Source: Trifolium pratense
Taxonomy: Eukaryota > Streptophyta > Magnoliopsida > Fabales > Fabaceae
Direction: 5' to 3'
Assembly (NCBI RefSeq): GCF_020283565.1
Contig: NC_060059.1
Location: 30,926,838-30,990,837, forward strand
Length of the DNA stretch: 64,000 nt
Shown here: positions 1-9,007 of the stretch, one piece after another
Layout of the letters: every line of letters begins with the position of its first letter
Position numbering within the stretch: position 1 is the stretch's first letter
Notes under the pieces: model-generated
Databases searched by the model: none
What the model saw: the letters and a program-made list of their open reading frames with translations, nothing else
What the model was told of the DNA's origin: nothing
Made by a program: the position numbers and the translations under genes

Positions 1-637
1 ATCAAAAAAAAAAAAAACTATAACGTGAAATTCTGCAAAATTCCTATAAAGGGAAATTCGGGTCCAACAATACATGCTTTTAACTTAAGTTTTTCAATTT
101 TTTTTAAATTGGTTCAAATTTATATAGATTTTACCAAATTTGTATGGATCCATATAATTTGGTGTAACTCATATGAATTTTAATCGATAAACTATAGAGT
201 ATTAAAAATGTAACACAAGTGAATTTTAGTTTAACCATTTCTTTTTTTAGGTCTAAAAAGTAAAGAGAACAAAAAAGTTGGACTCATTCACCCGTGAAGT
301 TTAACACTTTCTTCCATTTTTCTTCCTAAGTTTAGAAAAAAGAACGAAAGAAATGGTTTTAAAATGTTTGCGGGCCTACCCAGTGACAACCACAATTTTT
401 AAGCGATTTAGATGAGGCGGGAACACTTAAGATAACGAGCCTAAAATCTTGGCTGGATTCGTAAAATATGACGAGTAAAATGGGCTAGTCTGATAGACCC
501 GACCTGTTTTTTCACCCATACTTGCCATTAGAAAGTATTTTACTGAGATTACAATATTGACCTCAAATTGTGTTTTGTGTCGTTTAGGGCTGGGTAAAAA
601 AAAAGGTGCCCCTAAAATATTGGTGCCCTGTGCGATC
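1..637. other. AT-rich intergenic DNA, nothing recognised
   Basis: No open reading frame of note, no terminal repeats and no RNA gene could be seen. The base composition is strongly AT-rich, with short A and T runs. Confidence 0.5.
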
Positions 638-1056
638 GTTTCTCTCGAACACCCTTCGAAACCTCATGACCTATAAAGCACAGACACTTCTATGATACGT
701 GTCACGGAGTCCTACACATGTCGATGTCCGACACTCGCATTACACGCGTACGGCACGTGCGGATAGCTCATATCGGTGTCGGAAAAACTAAATTTTTCCT
801 TTACTTTGACACTGATGACAGTCAATTATATGATGTTTTTAGTAGTAATTTAAGGTAGTTTTAATAGCATTTGAAGCCCAAAAGCAAGCAAATACCTGGA
901 AAAGTGAAGTTACTTGGCCCAGAAGCAAGAAAAGTGGAAAAATCAGCAAAAAGGGCAAAAACGTAATAAACAGCGCGCACCATGTACCCACGATGAGATC
1001 CGGCGTGGAGCGATGAGAAGGCGGTTTAAATTGAAGAAAATCTGCAACAAATTTTT

Positions 1057-1202
1057 CCCATCGTACAACGATGATTTGTCATCGTGGCACGATGATGACG
1101 ACAAAAGCACGCAGAAATCTTGAGGAAATCTTCCATCGTACCACGATATGATCCATCGTGGCCACGATAAGGCAAAATTACACGCCATCGTGGCCACGAT
1201 GG
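1057..1202. repeat. Cluster of CATCGT...ACGATG palindromes in the LTR
   Basis: Five related inverted repeats stand upstream of the LTR TATA box. The best is an 18-bp perfect palindrome at 1185-1202 (CCATCGTGGCCACGATGG). Others lie near 1057-1073, 1078-1094, 1133-1148 and 1153-1168. They occupy the U3 part of the LTR, where they could be protein-binding sites or form hairpins; function is not shown. Confidence 0.7.
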
Positions 1203-1237
1203 TTGCATGGACGCAGCCCAAAACCCAGCTGAAAAAC

Positions 1238-1245
1238 TATAAATA
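1238..1245 (+). promoter_or_regulatory. TATA box of the solo LTR
   Basis: TATAAATA lies in mid-LTR, directly downstream of the palindrome cluster. The purine-rich sequence that follows (1315-1375) would be the R/U5 part. Confidence 0.6.
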
Positions 1246-2734
1246 GAGCCTTCCTCCTCCACTATTATTCATTCACAAAAATATTCAGAAATATTCGGAG
1301 ACATTGAATATTCACTCTAGAGTTAGGAGAACTCTAAGGAGGAGGCAAGGAGGCCAAGGAACTCCAAGGCCAATAAGGTTCTTTTCTTTCTGTCTTTGTA
1401 ATTTATTTTTCCTAGGTTAGGTGGAGTCGAGGAACTCCCTTACGAATACTTGGTTTTGTATAATTTGGGTATAAATTCAATTGTTTCTACTTTCAAACTC
1501 TTTTATCGTCTGGTTTTATATTTATTTTAATACTGATCACATTAGAATAAAATCTAAGGACCTAATGGATGTCGCATAGGAAATGAAGCTAGTAATCCCG
1601 AACGAAGGACGGTGTGCTATGACCAGAGGTCTTAGTATAAGATTAGAACGAACGATAATTTCTATCAGTGGAAGAGTTAGAACTAGTTAGAGGCACACGT
1701 GACAGCTTGTGACACATGGAGCCACTAAGGTAATGATACCAATGTTTGTAACAAAAAAGTGGAACCTAGGGCAAGGATATTTAAACAGGGTAAGGGTAAC
1801 CCCTAACTAGGCTCTGAACAGTTTGTAATAGAAATAGGGAGCGAGTGCTTCTGAACCTATTTTTAATAGTCTAATTCCAGATAGAGGGAAACAAAGGAAT
1901 AACCACCAAGCAGGAGTAAGGGAGGGATCCGACCACACTTAACCACCACGTGTGGTCACACACACACCATTTATTTTTCTGTCATTTACTTTATGTTCTT
2001 TAATTTCCTGTCATTTACTATTATCCGCAAAGATACCTTTCAAACAAACAAAGCGAAGACAACTATCTATGTTCCTAAGCGAGACTAGTAATTTTGGCAC
2101 AATCCCTGTGGAGAACGATAAACTTATTACTTTATTACTTGGTAGCGATTCTGTGCACTTGCAGAACCACCGTCAGACACTCATTTGATCGGTGTCCGAC
2201 ACCTGTAAGACACTTGTACCGTACGACATGTGTCACACAAGTGTCCTAAAAAAATCATTTTTTCTTTGCTTATACTCTCCTTAGGCACACGAGTTAAAGA
2301 TGTGTCGAAACAACAATATTGATCAATGAGGAATTGAAGACCTTACATTTTGATTACAATATTTTTAGTATTTTCGATAGTATATGGATAAATAAATGTA
2401 AAATACTATCATATATTGTTTTCAAACTTTTTTTAAGAAATAACTTGCTCAAATTAGCTTTACATGTATATATTTTGATTCTCAATTTATATGTTTTATA
2501 AATATGTAGCGGTGTTAGTGTCCTATATTTTTCACATTAACGGTGTCGCAGTGTCCGTGTCGGAGTCCGTGCTTCATTCATGACTAAACATATTTATACA
2601 TCGAATTTGAGCGATCAACTAAATAGATAATTATCTTGTTAAAAAAAACTAAATAGATAATTATATTTTTTTTTTTTTTGCTATTAACATTTTTTAGTCT
2701 CATTATGCTTGGCACATTTTTGAGCTGGTCTTTT

Positions 2735-2921
2735 TTTTTTTAACTTATCTCATTTCATTCATAATGATATCGTAAATACATGTAGAAATATTGATAAAAT
2801 TATGGAAACTAGCTAACGATGTTGCCGCTCGGGCAAGCCTATGAGCAACTTCATTTTCTTATCTCTTGATAAACTTAACATGAGAGTTCACAAGAGTAGA
2901 AGCTAAAGTAGTTCTACGGTA
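2735..2921 (-). mobile_element. 5'-truncated LINE fragment with RNase H tail
   Basis: The insert is bracketed by a perfect 19-bp repeat, ATTTTTGAGCTGGTCTTTT, at 2716-2734 and 2922-2940. The T-run at its left end is the poly(A) tail of a minus-strand copy. Reading the minus strand gives NEVAHRLARAATSLASF, the usual C-terminal end of the RNase H domain of plant LINEs, preceded by an in-frame stop. It is a dead retrocopy. Confidence 0.82.
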
Positions 2922-2940
2922 ATTTTTGAGCTGGTCTTTT

Positions 2941-3442
2941 ATTTCGGTAGATCTTTGTAGATTTTTTTCCTTTAGTAAGTAATTTCTTAATAAATTTAAC
3001 TTTTTACCTTTACAAAAACACACAAAAAAAGGACAAATTGCTGGCTGTTTTGCACTGCCAAATGCCAACTCAAACATAAAAGGGCAATGAAACAAGATCA
3101 GTAAACAAGGAAAAAACATTCACTTATAGCCATTCAATATTAAAACAGAATATTTTCTTTTTATCTCTTTTCATTTCATTCTATGCACCAGACATATATT
3201 TCTAAATTAAGTCTAAAGAAAAAATCAACCGATTCAAACAGAATAATAGGAATAATTGCCATTCAAGAAAAATAAAATTAATTGGAATAAAATAAAATCA
3301 ACCAAATAAAATTCTAAAATACTTTGTACAAAAAAAAATTACTACAAAAACTTTATTTGAGTAAACAAAATGATATATTAGCATAATAAATAATTAACTA
3401 AAACCTTAATATGCCCAAAAGCAACAACCCTTAATTTAATCT
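2941..3442. other. AT-rich intergenic DNA
   Basis: Downstream side of the zinc-finger gene. Nothing beyond A/T-rich sequence is visible; it probably holds the 3' UTR and terminator of that gene. Confidence 0.4.
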
Positions 3443-3946
3443 CTAGAGCTTAAGTGCTAAATCCAATGTATGAACATCATCAGACATATCATCATCATTA
3501 CTAACCAAATCAATGAAATCAATCTTTTTGATAGGTTTATCAAGTTGCATGATATATGCCTTAGTACCATCATTTGAAGATTCTTCATCTAGATGCTTCC
3601 ATTGGTAAACATGTGGTGGAAGTTGCATTTGCATAGAACCAACATTGAAAATTTGGTTTCTTCTTGGTTGTGGATGGAAAATCCTACCACCATTGATGTT
3701 TTGAGTGTCAATTGGAACATGAAAACTTGGTCGGAAATAATGAGAAGGAAGTTGTGCTTGAGGGCTCATATGCTCCGTAGGATAGAGTCTTCTAATTGCG
3801 GCCTCTTCGTGCTCCATATGAGACTCGATGTGAGTTACGAGTGCTTGACTGCATATGAAAACTCGATTGCATAACCTGCATGCAACCGAGTTTAGCACAT
3901 CTTGCCTCGTGTTATTAAAGCCATTGGCCATGGTGGTGTAGCACAA
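3443..3946 (-). CDS. Single C2H2 zinc-finger protein with EAR repression motif
   Basis: An intronless 167-residue reading frame encoding a probable nuclear transcriptional repressor. One C2H2 finger lies at about residues 23-43, with spacing C-x2-C-x12-H-x3-H (CRLCNRVFICSQALVTHIESH core). The extreme C-terminus is LDLALKL, an LxLxL-type EAR motif of the kind that recruits TOPLESS co-repressors. This layout, one N-terminal finger and a C-terminal EAR box, is that of small plant C2H2 proteins of the SUPERMAN/KNUCKLES type. The helix reads SQALVTH where plant fingers usually have QALGGH, so DNA recognition may be weakened or altered. Two in-frame starts exist, at 3946 and 3931; the second gives MANGF and may be the real one. 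A TATA box lies about 115 bp upstream. No close neighbour shares its promoter. Confidence 0.85.
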   Translation of the reverse strand: MCYTTMANGFNNTRQDVLNSVACRLCNRVFICSQALVTHIESHMEHEEAAIRRLYPTEHMSPQAQLPSHYFRPSFHVPIDTQNINGGRIFHPQPRRNQIFNVGSMQMQLPPHVYQWKHLDEESSNDGTKAYIMQLDKPIKKIDFIDLVSNDDDMSDDVHTLDLALKL

Positions 3947-4055
3947 ACCAAAATTGAGGAAAAAATTAGAGCAAAGGGAGTGTGAGACAGAACAAGAATT
4001 CCTAGAATCCTAGGTGAAACTAATTAGTGAGTATTTTGGAAATTTCATTTTGGGG

Positions 4056-4064
4056 CTTTTATAG
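4056..4064 (-). promoter_or_regulatory. TATA box of the zinc-finger gene
   Basis: The minus strand reads CTATAAAAG about 110-120 bp upstream of the start codon, a normal TATA position if the 5' UTR is about 80 bp. Confidence 0.55.
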
Positions 4065-4540
4065 ATGAGGAATGTATATTATACATTTACTTTACGTGTA
4101 AATATATATGGCATGTAGCAATATATGGTTACTTTGCCAGCCAATTAGGGAATTGTTTGCAAAATATTTATGATTTTCTGAAAAAGAAAAAGAAAGGCAT
4201 GATTCATTTAATTTAATCGTGTTATATGCTAATTTATTAATTAAGATAATATATAAATTGCAGAGGCAACTAATGGTAAGTGAAATAAATTAAGCATTTA
4301 TCATATTAAAGGGATAGTAAGATTTTTAGCAAATAATATCTACCCTAATTGCATTACTGCATAGAGAACTAAGAAAAAGTTCATTAAAAGTTTATCATAA
4401 ACTTCTCAAAATGTAATTTTAAGTTTGGAAATAAGCCTTCAAAGCACGAGCTTACACACATAGAGGGTTTTGGAGGGTGTTTGAGAGGAGCGACCGCACA
4501 TGTCACCAATATTTTAAATGCACCATTTTTTTACTTAGAC

Positions 4541-4935
4541 TATGTTCGGTAAAATTAAGCTATATAGCTGATAGCTGAAAAACAAGCTTATAAATGAAAA
4601 CAGATTAAAATTAAAGTGTTTGGTAAAATTAGCTTTTTAAATGATTGATAAATATAAAAAAACATAAAATGACATTTATATGTAGTGAGTAGTTTTTTTT
4701 AGTGGGTAATTTTTTATTTTATAAAAAATAATAAAATTAAATTAAAGGTTATAAATGGAAAAAATTGTAAAAAGCTATAAGCTATAAGCTCAAACGTTAC
4801 TTGAAATAGCATCTCAAAAAAAGTTATAAGCTCGTGAGAAAAGATTTTTACCAAACACTTTTATTTTTTTAAACACGCTTATAAGCTAGTTCAATAAGCT
4901 ATAAGCTAGCTTATTAGACTTATCAAACACACCCT
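4541..4935. repeat. Candidate MITE with imperfect terminal inverted repeats
   Basis: The left end (TTCGGTAAAATTAAGCTATA, 4545-4564) and the reverse complement of the right end (a GTGTTTGATAAG..TAAGCTAGCTTATAGC stretch, 4890-4930) match imperfectly, and both arms carry repeated AGCTTATA words. No clear TSD was found. Confidence 0.45.
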
Positions 4936-5133
4936 TATTGTGTATAATGTGCGTGCGTGAGTGCACTCTTGTGTGTTAAAATAAATAAAATAAATAATTA
5001 TTATAACTAAATTTTAAAATAGCTTTACACTCTTATGATCTTGATACTGAAATCCATTTGAAGAATTAAAAATTATCAGAGAGATTCTAACAATTGAAAG
5101 TATGATCTTTAATTTTTCTTTCACATTATAATA

Positions 5134-6025
5134 GGCTAAATTGCACTTTTGACCCCTATGTTTTAGAAAGTTGCAATTTTAGCCCCCCTGTGTTTCAAAA
5201 TAGCTGTTTTAATCCTATGTTTACTCCCTTTTGCAAAAGGTCAATTTTGACCAAGTCAATGCTGATGTGGCAAGTCACTTAAGTGACTCACCTGCCACAT
5301 CAACTTTTTTTTTTCAAATTTTTTGCAAGTGCATCATACTCCTGCCTGCACCAGATTATATACTATTCTCTTTCATTCAAATATTTCTCAAGAATTCTCA
5401 AATTAAAACCCAGATTTTTTTTGTTCCACATCCTTAATGAATTTAACGACAGAATTGAAACTACAAGTAATTCATATGTTGATCTATTTATCATAAAACT
5501 TGGGCACTTTTCATACTTAATCAAGGAAAAGTTGTTAAAGATGAAGGTGATAATCACACAAACAATGAACGAATCCCAACAGATGGTTGAGCTAGCTAGC
5601 CATTGAAATCAAATAAATATAAACTCAAAATTAATCTTTTTCTATGAGAAGTTGTGCCAGCAAAGAAGATAAAAACACATCAAAATTATTTTCAGTTTTG
5701 TTGTTTTTTCGTTTCCTTGCAGGGTTAGTCGCTTTAGTGTAGGGAGTTGTGGTTTTGAGTTGTGGTCAAACTCCTTCGTGAGTTGTTTTTGGGATTGTTA
5801 CGTTTATGCTTATCTTTTTGTTTTTTTAAAAAAATTATAATTGACAAAAAAAATTGATGTGGCAGTTGAGTCCCTTAATTGACTTGTCACATCAGCATTG
5901 ACTTGGTCAAAATTGACCTTTTGCAAAAAGAGATAAACATAGGGAGCCAAAACTGCTATTTTGAAACATAGGGGGCCAAAATCACAACTTTCTAAAACAT
6001 AGGGGGCCAAAAGTACAATTTAGCC
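5134..6025. mobile_element. Mutator-like foldback element
   Basis: About 170 bp at the left (from GGCTAAATTGCACTTTTG) is repeated in inverted orientation at the right (to CAATTTAGCC), including GACCAAGTCAATGCTGATGT and its complement. About 550 bp of non-coding sequence lies between the arms. Long terminal inverted repeats starting GGCTAAATTG are shared with the 45675-46095 element, which has a clean 9-bp TSD. Here the flanks (ATTATAATA / TATAATTTT) are AT-rich and do not match cleanly. Small open frames inside are the arms read through. Confidence 0.75.
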
Positions 6026-6289
6026 TATAATTTTATATAACTTATAAAAAAAATGTGATACCACTAATGATAAGTGAATTAGGGGGGACCCAAGAACATT
6101 TACCTGGACGCTTGTCCTGTGGACAAGTGTTAGTTGATGGCTAGGCGGCAGGTTCTGATGACCCACATGTCTCAGCAAACGATAATTATGTGTATTTTAG
6201 GACATGTCTACGTATAGTCTACTCGATTAAGTATGATTTGGTTGATCCGATCCATGTCGTGAAACCAATCCAAAGCAAGAGATCAGATT

Positions 6290-6475
6290 TCATGCTGTAA
6301 AGTTAGCCACTGTTTTCACGCAGTTTTAAATTACAGCCGTCTGATCTCAAATGTGTGGTTCAGATCATTTTGAATCACTTTTTAACTTTATTGATCTGAA
6401 CCGTCCGATTAATAATGGACAGCCGAGTTTGAAAACAGCGTCAAACTTTGTGGTTTTTAACTGCAGGGAATCTCA
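6290..6475. repeat. CCGTCTGATC-type inverted-repeat MITE
   Basis: GCCGTCTGATC (about 6339) and GAACCGTCCGATTAATA (about 6398) stand in inverted positions between arms containing CTGTTTTCACGCAG and GAAAACAGCGTCAAAC. Related layouts with GACCGTCCAATTAA occur at 15367-15537, 24880-25045 and 51815-51955. Confidence 0.5.
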
Positions 6476-6533
6476 ATCCCCAAAGCAATACATAGTTATA
6501 ACTTTTGTATAAAATCCATATTAACTTTTTGTA

Positions 6534-6817
6534 CTCCCTACGGACACAATTATAATCAAAAAAATACTTTAAATTTTGGTCACTATTATAAGCAAAAGTT
6601 AACTACTTTTAAAGTACTTAATACTACTGTTCCTAATATACCCTTATTTAATTATATTTTATTTTAGGCATTTATTTCACTTTTACACTTTTCAAAATAG
6701 GTAATATAATAAACTTAACTCATGTTTTGCATTAAATAAAAAAAATTAACTACATTTAACTAAATTTCTTAAATACCGCGTAAACAATTTTTTTCTTATA
6801 TTTGTGCCTGGAGGGAG
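6534..6817. mobile_element. Stowaway-like MITE
   Basis: The 284-bp element begins CTCCCTACGGACACAATTAT and ends with ATATTTGTGCCTGGAGGGAG, an imperfect inverted copy. It is flanked by the dinucleotide TA on both sides, the target site of Tc1/Mariner-type elements. No coding capacity. Confidence 0.75.
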
Positions 6818-7013
6818 TAGGTCCCTGCAATTGTAGCGCCTTTTGGTATTAGTCGTGGAAGTTTTTTGTTTAGTTTTAGTCTCCGCGCTTTGAAATAATT
6901 TGTTTTAAGTCTCACGTTACGTTAAAAAAAAAGGGAAAAAAAAGGGAGTGAAACGTGGCCCAATCAATTTATTACTAAAAGCTTATTCTAATTGAGTATA
7001 AGACACAAACTTA

Positions 7014-7163
7014 GGGTCCGTTTAGTATGAAGGAAAGAAAGTGGGAGGAAAAAAAATTACGCAGATCAATGAATGAATTTGGATTAAAGTTAGTCTAAGT
7101 TCATTCATTGGTTTGCGTAATTTTCTTTCCTCCCACTTTCTCTCCCTCAAACCAAACAGACCC
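7014..7163. mobile_element. PIF/Harbinger (Tourist)-like MITE
   Basis: A 150-bp near-perfect hairpin. Arms are GGGTCCGTTT.../...AACAGACCC and share GAAAGTGGGAGGAAA and AATTACGCA words; the flanking TSD is TTA on both sides. A 14-bp word AGACACAAACTTAG also occurs on both flanks (about 7002 and 7174), which the TTA duplication alone does not explain. Confidence 0.75.
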
Positions 7164-7239
7164 TTAGAGCGAAGACACAAACTTAGAGTGACACGGATTT
7201 GGATTCTTTCCAATATTTTTTACTATGTTGGTCATGTTG

Positions 7240-7401
7240 TAGTGATTTTTTTACCACTACTATTTGATCCACGGAACCGTCTAATCTGGTTCGGGGTCAA
7301 TTTTGACATTAAATGGTTTCAGCCCCCTTCCAATCGCAGTTGCGAGAGATCGAATCGTGGTCCTCCCTTCTAAGTCTAGTGCCAACTGGACCAACTAACG
7401 A
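7240..7401 (-). mobile_element. tRNA-derived SINE
   Basis: The insert is flanked by the 12-bp direct repeat TTGGTCATGTTG (7228-7239 and 7402-7413). On the minus strand it reads an A-box-like TTAGTTGGTCCAGTTGGC and a B-box-like ACGATTCGATCTC. The T-run at the left is the tail end. Confidence 0.72.
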
Positions 7402-7753
7402 TTGGTCATGTTGATAGATTAAGAAAATAATATTCCTAGTTTCTCACACCATAAAATTTTCTTATATTGGTCCTTAACTTGTTTATTTGTTTTTAATATT
7501 GGTCTCTTAACTAATTACCATTACAAATTGATCCCTTATCCTTAATTATGTTTATCATATTGGTGATTTCCATTAATTTTTCTTAAAAAACGTTAACTTT
7601 GCGTACTCGAATACTGATGTGGCCACGTAACACGCTGAAACAAATGTAACACGCTGAAATGAGTGTAACAAAATTAAAATTAAGAGACCCATTTAATTAG
7701 TTAATGAATCAATATCAAAGTGACTATAACGTTAATTATTAAAGTATCAATAT

Positions 7754-8772
7754 TAGGGGTGGCAAAACGGGTCAGGCTCGCCGGGCCGACCCGTTTGACC
7801 CGCCATTTTTGGCGGGGCGGCTGAGGTTTTCGGCTCGCCACCTTAAGGTGGCCCGCCCCCGCCTAACCCGCCTAAAAAACGGGGCGGGGTGGGCGGGGCG
7901 GGTTAGCCCGCGGGCTTTTTAATTTTTTTATAATTTTTTGCTTTAATTGAAAATTGGGCTTGGAATGAAAGCCCAAATCTCAATCCAATGTTCTCTCATA
8001 AAACTTCACTTCCACCGTATGCTCCCTTCTTCCAAAATTAGGTTTCATTCATTTCATCCGCCGTTTTCTCCCTTCTTCCACTTCGCCCCGTGATACTCAA
8101 TCCACTCCACCGTCGTTCTATTCCATCAAGCCACCGCTTTTGTTTTGTTCTTCTTCCTTCTCCCTTCTGTCACTACGACATCAATTGAAGCATCATATGT
8201 TTATGACATAGATGATGATGAAGATGATTGATGAAGTGTTTGTGATGGAGAGCTTTTGAGATTGATTAATTGCTGCTAGTTTTTTATGTTTTGTGTCCCT
8301 GAATTTCCTTAACTATGTTGTGGTCTTTGGCTTTTTGGTATTGACATAGTTGTAATTTTTTGAGCCATGTTTTGGTGGAACTGGATGCATCACAGGCTGT
8401 TTGCTTGTTTCAAATGAGAATTATCACTTGCTAGTATTTATCCTTTATCTTATATTGTAATGAATTATTTATTAACTTAGTTGATGTTTCTATTAGTTTA
8501 ATTAAGGGTAATTGTAAGAAATTACTTATTAACGTTTCTTGTAGTATTTTTTTTAACATCAACTAGGAGGTAAGAATTGTGAAGTTATAATTCAAATAGT
8601 TAAAAAACAAAAAAGAAAGTATTTGGCGGGCCGGCCCGCCAACCCGCCAATAAACGGGCGGGCTTGAGTTGTTGAGCCCGGACACCTAAGTTGCCCCGCC
8701 CCGTCCCGTTTTTGGACGGGCTTAAACGGGGCGGGCCTAAACGGGGCGGACATGCCCACTTTGCCACCCCTA
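7754..8772. mobile_element. Non-autonomous hAT element with 8-bp TSD
   Basis: The ends are TAGGGGTGGCAAA and its inverted copy TTTGCCACCCCTA. The perfect 8-bp duplication ATCAATAT stands on both sides (7746-7753 and 8773-8780), as expected of hAT transposons. Both ends are very GC-rich (GGGCGGG/CCCGCC words) inside AT-rich surroundings. The interior joins 5'-UTR-like sequence directly to the final coding exon of a transposase (8172-8231), so most of the transposase gene has been deleted. A sibling copy begins at 63326 and keeps one more exon. Confidence 0.88.
8172..8231 (+). pseudogene. Last exon remnant of hAT transposase
   Basis: The frame ends in EASYVYDIDDDEDD and a stop. The same acidic tail occurs at 63735-63850, where it follows a hAT dimerisation exon. 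Here the preceding exons are missing, so no transposase can be made. Confidence 0.7.
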
Positions 8773-8919
8773 ATCAATATGAAACCAATTTATTTATTTT
8801 TTTTTACGGAATTGTCCAATTTAATCGACATTTTATTACATTTATTTATTTAATTGTAAAACAAGCATCGTCCATTGAAGAACTAAAGAGAAGGTTTAAG
8901 AAAGACCCAAAAATTGGGT

Positions 8920-8927
8920 AAACCCTA
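8920..8927 (+). promoter_or_regulatory. Telo-box upstream of the TPR gene
   Basis: AAACCCTA stands about 85 bp upstream of the start codon. Telo-boxes are common in promoters of plant genes active in growing tissue; a similar motif precedes the CNOT11 gene. Confidence 0.45.
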
Positions 8928-9007
8928 CAAATATTCTGCAACCGAATCACACAACACAAACTTCATTTATAACCTTAAAACAAAAAAGAAACATAACATC
9001 ATCATCG

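Larger units (their letters stand above)
813..2175 (+). mobile_element. Solo LTR of a Ty3/gypsy-type retrotransposon
   Basis: The element starts TGATGACAG, ends ACCGTCA and is flanked on both sides by the 5-bp direct repeat GACAC (808-812 and 2176-2180), the usual signature of LTR integration. It is 1363 bp, has a TATA box at 1238-1245, and carries no gag-pol sequence. Its last 150 bases, with an ATCCCTGTGGAGAACGATA-like stretch followed by a GATTCTGTGCACTTGCAGA stretch, resemble the 3' ends of long plant gypsy LTRs (Athila/Tat type, from memory). A single LTR with an intact TSD points to unequal homologous recombination between the two LTRs of a former full element. Confidence 0.8.
638..2578. 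repeat. GTGTCGG-type dispersed repeat, split by a solo LTR
   Basis: The parts at about 638-812 and 2176-2578 are rich in GTGTCGG, GACAC and CGGTGTCC words and end in GTCCGTGCTTCA. The same words recur at 17147-17320, 27285-27450, 27965-28115 and about 58085-58200, so this is a dispersed, probably MITE-like family. The LTR at 813-2175 sits inside this copy and duplicates GACAC. Exact outer ends are uncertain. Confidence 0.5.
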
